Shown here: positions 1-7,500 of the stretch, piece after piece
How positions within the stretch are numbered: the stretch's first letter is position 1
Layout of the letters: every line of letters starts with the position of its first letter
Assembly (NCBI GenBank): GCA_002429595.1
Contig: DJAM01000159.1
Location: forward strand, 1 to 13,205
DNA length: 13,205 nt
Direction of reading: 5' to 3'
DNA from: Coxiellaceae bacterium UBA6002
GTDB lineage: Bacteria > Pseudomonadota > Gammaproteobacteria > UBA6002
Made by a program: the position numbers and the translations under genes
Notes under the pieces: generated by a model
The model's database searches: none
Told to the model about the DNA's origin: nothing
Seen by the model: only the letters and a program-made list of their open reading frames with translations

Positions 1-285
1 GGAGTTAGTTTTACAGCCCCTGCTATGGCAGCACAGGCGGCAAGGGAAGTTGGCGAAGCTGCTGCTGAAGAAAAAACCGAATTTAACGTGGTAATGACCA
101 ATTTTGGCTCAAACAAAATTGAAGTTATCAAAGTGATTCGTGCTATCACCGGTCTTGGCTTAAAAGAAGCTAAAGACATGGTTGAAGGCGTACCTTCTCC
201 AGTTAAAGAAGGCGTTTCTAAGGACGAAGCAGAAGACATTAAGAAGAAATTGCAAGAAGCTGGCGCGACCGTCGAGGTCAAGTAA
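1..285 (+). CDS. rplL: 50S ribosomal protein L7/L12, 5'-truncated by window edge
   Basis: This protein forms the flexible stalk of the 50S subunit, which recruits EF-G, EF-Tu and other translational GTPases and stimulates their GTP hydrolysis. The reading frame is open from base 1. The first visible residues (GVS) align with about residue 32 of E. coli L7/L12, so roughly 31 N-terminal residues (the dimerisation domain that binds L10) lie upstream. The 94 visible residues comprise an Ala-rich hinge and the complete C-terminal domain, which starts near EEKTEF and includes the factor-binding helix GLGLKEAKDMVE and the end ATVEVK. The hinge is about 4 residues longer than in E. coli and contains Arg and Glu. 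An ATG at base 25 falls inside the hinge and is not a start. The gene is followed by an attenuator-like terminator and rpoB, the usual rplJL-rpoBC order. Confidence 0.96.
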   Translation, partial: GVSFTAPAMAAQAAREVGEAAAEEKTEFNVVMTNFGSNKIEVIKVIRAITGLGLKEAKDMVEGVPSPVKEGVSKDEAEDIKKKLQEAGATVEVK

Positions 286-302
286 GCAATCAAAAGTAAT
301 TA

Positions 303-339
303 GGGCACTAATCTTAGAGATTGGTGCCCCCATTTTTTT
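303..339 (+). terminator. Intrinsic terminator/attenuator between rplL and rpoB
   Basis: A 12-bp stem is formed by GGGCACTAATCT (303-314) and AGATTGGTGCCC (318-329), with one T-G wobble and a 3-base loop. CCA and a run of seven T (333-339) follow. This is a textbook rho-independent terminator shape. In E. coli a partial terminator in the same place lowers transcription from the ribosomal protein genes into rpoBC. No convincing promoter follows before rpoB, so I infer that this one also acts as a leaky attenuator setting the L12:RNAP ratio. Read-through efficiency cannot be judged from sequence. Confidence 0.88.
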
Positions 340-343
340 GTGA

Positions 344-377
344 CTCATTCACGAAATTGTTCATTGACAATGAGGAA
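344..377 (+). promoter_or_regulatory. rpoB leader: possible hairpin over the ribosome binding site
   Basis: The rpoB Shine-Dalgarno sequence is GAGGAA at 372-377, five bases before the ATG. It overlaps the 3' side of two alternative weak pairings: CTCATT (344-349) with AATGAG (369-374), and ATTGT (356-360) with ACAAT (367-371). Either could partly hide the site. The pairings are short and AT-rich, so this is only a candidate translational control element. The same leader shares words with the rpoC leader. Confidence 0.3.
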
Positions 378-382
378 CACGC

Positions 383-3300
383 ATGCCACAGACACACCAT
401 GATAAAAGACAGAGTAAATCTACTGATATCAGTTATTCGCATACCGAGAAAAAAAGAATACGTAAAAACTTTGGTAAGAGACCAAGCGCTTTAGAATCAG
501 CGTTTCTGAAAAATCATAAGCTGGATTTGTTAGCGACACAATTAAATTCCTACGAAAGCTTTTTACAGAGCCACGTCGCTCCTGAGCAACGCTTGGACAT
601 GGGTTTGCATTCTGCTTTTAGTGCTGTGTTTCCGATCGTCAGTTATTCTGGGCATGCGCGATTAGATTATGTGAGTTACACCTTAGGTGAACCCACTTTT
701 GATGTTAAAGAATGTAAAATGCGTGGTTTAACGTTTGCTGCACCATTGCGAGTAAAAGTGCGGTTGGTAGTTTTTGATAAAGATAGCGCTAATCCAGTCG
801 TTAAAGATATTAAAGAACAAGAAGTCTACATGGGCGAAGTGCCGCTAATGACCGAAACGGGTAGTTTCGTTATTAATGGTACCGAGCGAGTTGTGGTTTC
901 TCAGTTGCATCGTTCACCGGGTGTATTTTTCGAGCATGATAAAGGCAAGACTCACTCGTCCGGTAAATTATTATATTCAGCTAGGGTGATTCCTTATCGT
1001 GGTTCCTGGTTAGATTTTGAATTTGATCCTAAAGATTCCATCTTCGTCAGAATCGATCGACGTCGTAAATTGCCTGCCACAATTTTATTGCGTGCTTTGG
1101 GCTATACCTCTGAAGAAATATTGGGCACCTTCTTTGAAAGCAATACATTCCATATAAAAGAAGACGAATATGTGCTAGACCTCATTCCAGAACGGATTCG
1201 AGGTGAAATTGCCGTTGCAGATATTACAGATAAAAAAGGCAAGGTAATTATTGAGCAAGGTCGTCGTATCTCAATGCGTCATATTCGACTCATTGAGAAA
1301 GCTGGCATTACCGAATTAAATGTTCCTGCTGAATATTTAATTGGTAAGGTAATTGCAAAGCCTGTCATTGATAAAGAAACTGGTGACATTATTGCAAACG
1401 CTAATGATGAAATTACCAATGAAGTCATTAATGCCTTACGCAAGGCTAGTATTAAGAGCTTTGAAACGCTTTACACCAACGATTTGGACCGAGGTCCTTA
1501 TATTTCAGATACGCTGCGAATAGATCCTACTGTCAATCAACTTGAAGCGCTTGTTGAAATCTATCGTATGATGCGTCCTGGTGAACCGCCAACCAAAGAA
1601 GCGGCTGAAAACTTGTTCGAAAATCTCTTCTTTACTCAAGAAAGATATGATTTGTCTGCTGTCGGTCGGATGAAATTTAATCGTCGCGTCGGAAGACAAG
1701 ACTTAAGTGGCGCAGGCATACTGTCTAAAGAAGACATTATTGCTGTTATTAAAGTCTTAGTTGACATCCGAGATGGTCGCGGTGAAGTCGATGATATTGA
1801 CCATTTAGGTAATCGTCGGGTACGAAGCGTCGGCGAAATGGCCGAAAATCAATTTAGAGTTGGTTTGGTTCGTGTTGAGCGGGCTGTTAAAGATCGTTTG
1901 AGTCTAGCAGATGTTGATAGCTTGATGCCTCAAGATTTAATTAATGCCAAACCTGTTTCGGCAGCGATTAAAGAATTTTTTGGTTCGAGTCAGCTTTCTC
2001 AGTTCATGGATCAAAATAATCCGTTATCTGAAATTACGCACAAACGCCGAGTTTCAGCATTAGGCCCGGGTGGTTTGACCCGAGAAAGAGCGGGCTTTGA
2101 GGTTCGAGACGTTCATCCGACCCATTATGGTCGAGTTTGTCCAATTGAAACGCCAGAAGGTCCAAATATTGGTTTGATTAATTCATTAGCAATGTTTGCG
2201 CGTACTAATGAGTACGGTTTCTTAGAAAGCCCTTACCGCAAAGTAGTTAATGGCCGTGCAGTTGACGAATTCGATTATCTATCTGCAATTGAAGAAGGTG
2301 ATTTCTACATTGCGCAGGCAAATACGGTCCTAGATGATAATAACGTGTTGATCGATGAACTGGTTTCATGCCGTTACAAAGGCGAATTTACTTTAACAAC
2401 ACCGGACAAGATCGAATATATGGACGTTTCACCACGTCAGATCGTGTCGGTTGCTGCTTCTTTAATTCCTTTCTTAGAGCATGATGACGCGAACAGAGCA
2501 TTGATGGGTTCGAACATGCAACGACAAGCAGTTCCTACTTTGCGCCCTGAAAAACCTTTAGTGGGTACCGGTATTGAGCGTTTAGTGGCATCTGACTCTG
2601 GAGCAACGGTTGTTGTCAAACGAGCAGGTATTGTGGATTCTGTTGATGCCGGACGAATTGTGGTTCGAGTCACTGATGAAGAGCAAAGTACAGAAGACGA
2701 TGCAGTAGGGGTTGATATTTATAACCTCACCAAATTCACCCGTTCTAATCAAAATACGTGTATCAACCAGCGTCCTTTAGTTGAGGTCGGTGATATGGTT
2801 GAAGAAGGTGACGTTCTTGCAGACGGTCCTTCAACGGATATCGGTGAATTAGCATTGGGTCAAAACTTATTGATCGCTTTCATGCCTTGGAATGGTTACA
2901 ACTTTGAAGATTCGATTTTGATCTCTGAGCGAGTTGTAGAAGAAGATCGCTTCACAACCATTCACATTCAAGAGCTTACCTGTGTGGCGCGAGATACAAA
3001 GCTAGGACCAGAAGAAATTTCTTCTGATATTCCTAACGTTGGTGAAGGTGCACTTTCTAAATTAGACGAAGCAGGTATTGTGTATATTGGAGCAGAGGTT
3101 GATACCGGCGATATTTTGGTTGGTAAAGTTACACCGAAAGGTGAAACCCAGCTTACTCCAGAAGAAAAATTACTACGAGCGATCTTTGGTGAAAAAGCTT
3201 CTGATGTTAAAGATAGTTCTTTACGAGTTCCGCCAGGTGTCAGTGGTACAGTCATTGACGTTCAGGTCTTCACTCGTGAAGGAATGAAGAAAGACGTTAG

Positions 3301-4531
3301 AGCGTTAGAGATTGAAAAATCTGAACTTTCAAAGGTCAAGAAAGACTTAAACGATGAATTGCGGATCAAAGAAGATTCGCTGCTTAATCGTGTTGAGAAT
3401 TTGCTAATCAATAAAGTTGCAGAAAAAGGTCCTAATAAGCTTAAAGCTGGCACGAAAATTACCAAGGCGTACCTAACAGAAATACCAAAAGAAAAATGGT
3501 TTGAAATTAGTTTGCGTAGTGATGAAAGCAACGCCAGATTAGAAGCTGCTTCAACCCAGCTTAAACAACTTCGTAGTGAATATGCAGACAAGTTGGAAGC
3601 TAAGCGAAACAAATTAATGCAGGGTGATGATTTAGCGCCGGGTGTCATTAAGATCGTCAAAGTTTACCTGGCAGTTAAACGTCGTGTTCAGCCTGGTGAC
3701 AAAATGGCGGGTAGACACGGAAATAAAGGCGTTATTTCAACTATCGTTCCTGTTGAAGATATGCCTTACTTACAAGATGGTACGCCAGTTGATATCGTCT
3801 TAAATCCACTAGGGGTTCCTTCGCGGATGAACGTGGGTCAGGTTCTTGAAACCCATTTAGGTTGGGCTGCTAAGGGTCTGGGTCTAAAGATCGGACGTAT
3901 GCTAGAAGAACAGAAAAAAGTCCAAGAAATCCGCAATTTTTTGAAAGACATTTATAACTTGGGTGAAGGTCAAAAAGTTAACCTGGATCTTTTGTCGGAT
4001 GACGAAGTGATTCGCTTAGCAAAAAATCTGCGTGCGGGTGTTCCTACTGCAACACCGGTCTTCGACGGCGCCAATGAAAATGAAATCAAAGAAATGTTGA
4101 AGTTGGCAGACTTGCCAGAAGGGGGTCAAACCTACTTAGTTGATGGTCGCACAGGTGAATCCTTTGATCGACCCGTCACAGTTGGTTACATGTATATGCT
4201 GAAATTGAACCACTTAGTGGATGATAAAATGCATGCACGATCAACTGGTTCTTATAGTTTGGTTACCCAACAACCACTAGGTGGTAAAGCGCAGTTTGGT
4301 GGTCAGCGTTTTGGTGAGATGGAGGTCTGGGCATTAGAAGCTTATGGTGCCTCTTACACTTTACAAGAAATGCTCACTGTTAAATCAGATGACGTGGCTG
4401 GTCGAACTCGGATTTATAAGAATATTGTGGATAATGACCATCGGATGGAGGCAAGTATGCCTGAATCCTTTAATGTATTAATGAAGGAAATACGCTCGTT
4501 AGGTATTGATTTTACGTTAGAGCACGATTAA
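383..4531 (+). CDS. rpoB: DNA-directed RNA polymerase subunit beta
   Basis: Beta forms one side of the active-site cleft of core RNA polymerase and the rifampicin pocket. The 1382-residue product aligns along its whole length with E. coli RpoB (1342). The first part runs through the protrusion and lobe and includes the SI1 insert. The rifampicin region is at residues 534-560: Q540, D543, S549, H553, R556 and S558 match E. coli Q513, D516, S522, H526, R529 and S531. The SI2 insert lies near 970-1080, with about 7 extra residues. Active-site lysines K1099 and K1107 match E. coli K1065 and K1073. The C-terminal clamp contains LNHLVDDKMHARSTGSYSLV. The N-terminus is unusual: about 15 extra residues precede the conserved TEKKRIRK, and about 11 more lie near residues 40-60. 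The ATG start has a good GAGGAA site and no nearer Met exists before the conserved block. rpoC follows after 61 bases. Confidence 0.99.
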   Translation: MPQTHHDKRQSKSTDISYSHTEKKRIRKNFGKRPSALESAFLKNHKLDLLATQLNSYESFLQSHVAPEQRLDMGLHSAFSAVFPIVSYSGHARLDYVSYTLGEPTFDVKECKMRGLTFAAPLRVKVRLVVFDKDSANPVVKDIKEQEVYMGEVPLMTETGSFVINGTERVVVSQLHRSPGVFFEHDKGKTHSSGKLLYSARVIPYRGSWLDFEFDPKDSIFVRIDRRRKLPATILLRALGYTSEEILGTFFESNTFHIKEDEYVLDLIPERIRGEIAVADITDKKGKVIIEQGRRISMRHIRLIEKAGITELNVPAEYLIGKVIAKPVIDKETGDIIANANDEITNEVINALRKASIKSFETLYTNDLDRGPYISDTLRIDPTVNQLEALVEIYRMMRPGEPPTKEAAENLFENLFFTQERYDLSAVGRMKFNRRVGRQDLSGAGILSKEDIIAVIKVLVDIRDGRGEVDDIDHLGNRRVRSVGEMAENQFRVGLVRVERAVKDRLSLADVDSLMPQDLINAKPVSAAIKEFFGSSQLSQFMDQNNPLSEITHKRRVSALGPGGLTRERAGFEVRDVHPTHYGRVCPIETPEGPNIGLINSLAMFARTNEYGFLESPYRKVVNGRAVDEFDYLSAIEEGDFYIAQANTVLDDNNVLIDELVSCRYKGEFTLTTPDKIEYMDVSPRQIVSVAASLIPFLEHDDANRALMGSNMQRQAVPTLRPEKPLVGTGIERLVASDSGATVVVKRAGIVDSVDAGRIVVRVTDEEQSTEDDAVGVDIYNLTKFTRSNQNTCINQRPLVEVGDMVEEGDVLADGPSTDIGELALGQNLLIAFMPWNGYNFEDSILISERVVEEDRFTTIHIQELTCVARDTKLGPEEISSDIPNVGEGALSKLDEAGIVYIGAEVDTGDILVGKVTPKGETQLTPEEKLLRAIFGEKASDVKDSSLRVPPGVSGTVIDVQVFTREGMKKDVRALEIEKSELSKVKKDLNDELRIKEDSLLNRVENLLINKVAEKGPNKLKAGTKITKAYLTEIPKEKWFEISLRSDESNARLEAASTQLKQLRSEYADKLEAKRNKLMQGDDLAPGVIKIVKVYLAVKRRVQPGDKMAGRHGNKGVISTIVPVEDMPYLQDGTPVDIVLNPLGVPSRMNVGQVLETHLGWAAKGLGLKIGRMLEEQKKVQEIRNFLKDIYNLGEGQKVNLDLLSDDEVIRLAKNLRAGVPTATPVFDGANENEIKEMLKLADLPEGGQTYLVDGRTGESFDRPVTVGYMYMLKLNHLVDDKMHARSTGSYSLVTQQPLGGKAQFGGQRFGEMEVWALEAYGASYTLQEMLTVKSDDVAGRTRIYKNIVDNDHRMEASMPESFNVLMKEIRSLGIDFTLEHD

Positions 4532-4541
4532 TTCCTTAAAA

Positions 4542-4567
4542 CATTCACAGAAGTATTGCTGTGAATG
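4542..4567 (+). promoter_or_regulatory. Perfect hairpin in the rpoB-rpoC spacer
   Basis: CATTCACAG (4542-4550) and CTGTGAATG (4559-4567) form a perfect 9-bp stem with an 8-base loop. It lies 10 bases after the rpoB stop and ends 13 bases before the rpoC Shine-Dalgarno sequence. No T-run follows, so it is not a normal intrinsic terminator. It may be an RNA-processing site, an element protecting rpoB mRNA ends, or a binding site that tunes rpoC translation. The function is not shown by sequence. Confidence 0.6.
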
Positions 4568-4580
4568 CAACTGAATTGAC

Positions 4581-4595
4581 AGGAGAACAGCGTTG
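4581..4595 (+). promoter_or_regulatory. rpoC ribosome binding site and TTG start
   Basis: AGGAG (4581-4585) lies seven bases before TTG (4593-4595). An in-frame stop at 4572 and the absence of any in-frame ATG until residue 29 exclude other usual starts. The residues after the TTG (RDLVNLL) align with the E. coli beta' N-terminus (KDLLKFL), so this non-ATG start is well supported. Confidence 0.9.
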
Positions 4596-7500
4596 AGAGA
4601 TTTAGTCAATCTTCTAAGAAAAGAGCATGTTGAAGAGTTTGATGCGATCAAAATTGGTCTTGCGTCACCTGAAATGATTCGCTCTTGGTCTTACGGAGAG
4701 GTAAGAAAGCCTGAAACTATTAATTACAGGACTTTCAAGCCTGAGCGTGAAGGTCTTTTCTGTGCGAAAATCTTTGGTCCAATTAAAGATTACGAATGTT
4801 TATGTGGTAAATATAAGCGTTTAAAGCATCGCGGTGTGATTTGTGAAAAATGCGGTGTCGAAGTAACTTTGTCTAAAGTGCGTCGTGAACGCATGGGTCA
4901 TATTGAATTAGCAAGTCCTGTTGCACACATCTGGTTTTTGAAATCATTACCATCCCGTATTGGCTTATTGCTCGATATGACCCTGCGTGACATTGAAAGA
5001 GTGCTTTATTTTGAGGCATTTGTCGTTATTGAAGCAGGAATGACCCCATTTACTCGCGGTCAGCTACTTTCTGAAGAAGCCTATCTTGATGCAGTAGAAG
5101 AATATGGTACTGAGTTCGAAGCCTTAATGGGTGCCGAAGCGATCCAGAAATTACTGCGCGATATTGATTTAAATGCTGAAATTCAGCAGATGCGCGAAGA
5201 AATTCCAGTCACAAGTTCAGATACCAAACTTAAAAAAATCACTAAACGACTCAAAGTGATGGAAGCCTTTGCCCAATCTGGCAATAAACCAGAATGGATG
5301 ATCTTAAGCGTTTTACCGGTATTGCCCCCTGATTTAAGGCCGCTCGTTCCTTTGGATGGTGGTCGATTTGCGACTTCAGATCTTAATGATCTTTATCGCC
5401 GAGTCATCAATCGTAATAACCGTCTCAAAAGATTGCTGGATCTAAATGCGCCAGACATTATTGTTCGCAACGAAAAACGGATGCTACAAGAAGCAGTTGA
5501 TGCATTACTTGATAACGGTCGCCGTGGCCGAGCAATTACGGGTTCAAACAAGCGACCATTAAAATCATTAGCAGACATGATTAAAGGTAAACAGGGTCGA
5601 TTCCGTCAAAACCTATTAGGTAAACGGGTTGACTATTCTGGTCGTTCAGTAATCGTAGTAGGCCCGACCCTTCGATTACATCAATGTGGTCTACCCAAAA
5701 AAATGGCGTTGGAGCTTTTCAAGCCGTTCATATTTAGCAAATTACAATACCGAGGACTTGCGACAACTATAAAAGCAGCTAAGAAAATGGTTGAAGGTGA
5801 AGCGCCTGAGGTTTGGGATATTCTCGAAGAAGTTATTCGTGAGCATCCAGTATTATTAAACCGAGCGCCAACTCTTCACAGGTTAGGTATTCAAGCATTT
5901 GAACCGGTCCTGATTGAGGGTAAAGCAATTCAGTTACATCCACTTGTTTGTACAGCCTATAACGCGGACTTCGACGGTGACCAAATGGCAGTTCACGTGC
6001 CTTTGACACTCGAAGCGCAATTAGAAGCTCGTACATTGATGATGTCGACTAATAATATTTTGTCACCTGCAAATGGTGAACCGATCATCGTGCCGACCCA
6101 AGACGTGGTATTGGGTCTTTATTACATGACTCGTGATCGGGTGAATGCTAAAGGTGAAGGTATGTCCTTCCTAAATTGCGATGAAGTCCAACGGGCTTAC
6201 GGAAATAAGGAAGTTGATATTCATGCTAAAGTTCAAGTTCGTATCCATGAAACCGTGCTAGATGAAGAAGGTAATACAACTAGCGAAACTAAGTTAGTCA
6301 AAACCACAGTGGGTCGAGCAATCTTATGGGAAATAGTACCTAAAGGGTTAGCCTTTACACTCATTGACCAGCCAATGACAAAGAAAGTAGTGTCTTCATT
6401 ACTTAATTTCTGTTATCGGCGTTTAGGTTTGAAAGCGACCGTAATCTTCGCTGACCAACTCATGTATACCGGTTATCGCTATGCAACGCGTTCTGGCATC
6501 TCAATTGGCGTCAACGATCTCGTTGTGCCAGATACCAAAGCTGAGATTATCGCTGCCGCTGAAGATGAAGTGCGTGAAATTGAAAATCAATTCGCGACAG
6601 GGTTAGTTACTCAAGGTGAGCGTTATAACAAAGTCGTAGATATTTGGTCTCATACCAATGATCAAGTCGCTAAAGCGATGATGGAAAAACTGGCAACTGA
6701 AGTTGTTAAGGATGCCGAAGGCAAAGACATTAAACAAAGCTCGTTTAACTCTATATTTATGATGGCTGACTCTGGTGCGCGGGGCTCTGCGGCACAGATG
6801 CGTCAGTTAGCGGGTATGCGGGGTTTGATGGCAAAGCCAGACGGAACCATTATTGAAACGCCGATTACCGCGAATTTCAGAGAAGGTTTGAGTGTATTAC
6901 AGTACTTTATTTCGACCCACGGTGCTCGAAAAGGGTTAGCAGATACTGCGTTAAAAACCGCGAACTCAGGTTATTTGACCCGTCGTCTAGTCGACGTTGC
7001 CCAAGATGTTGTGGTCACCACAGTTGATTGTGGTACCGATAATGGTCTGGTCATGGCGCCTCATATTGAAGGTGGCGATGTCGTTGAACCATTGCGAGAA
7101 CGAGTATTAGGACGTGTGGTCGCTGAAGATGTCTATGACATGAAAACTAATGAACTTTTAGTTGAACAAGGCACGCTCCTTGATGAAAGTCTGGTTGATG
7201 TCTTAGAGGAAAAAGGCATTGAACAAGTCACTGTGCGCTCGGGTATTACGTGTGAATCCCGTTTTGGTGTTTGTCAAAAATGCTATGGTCGAGATTTAGC
7301 AAGAGGACATTTGGTTAACATTGGTGAAGCTGTTGGTGTTATCGCAGCGCAATCAATCGGTGAGCCAGGAACACAGCTTACTATGCGTACCTTCCATATT
7401 GGTGGTGCTGCATCAAGAGCAACCGCAGTAAATAATGTTCAAGTAAAATCAAAAGGTACAATTAAATTACATAACTTAAAAACAGTTAAGCATGTCACAG

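Noticed and set aside
364..369. TTGACA just upstream of rpoB as a possible -35 box
   Set aside because: At 16-18 bases downstream there is only CACAGA-like sequence inside the rpoB coding region, with no plausible -10 box, and the start would lie within the gene.
3262..3660. Antisense open frame of 132 codons inside rpoB (one of several on the minus strand)
   Set aside because: It lies wholly opposite a highly conserved coding region, has no recognisable protein features and no visible initiation signals; such frames are expected by chance opposite biased codons.
4576..4581. TTGACA in the rpoB-rpoC spacer as a possible promoter for rpoC
   Set aside because: The best -10 candidate at the right distance (GATTTA near 4599) is poor and lies after the rpoC start codon.
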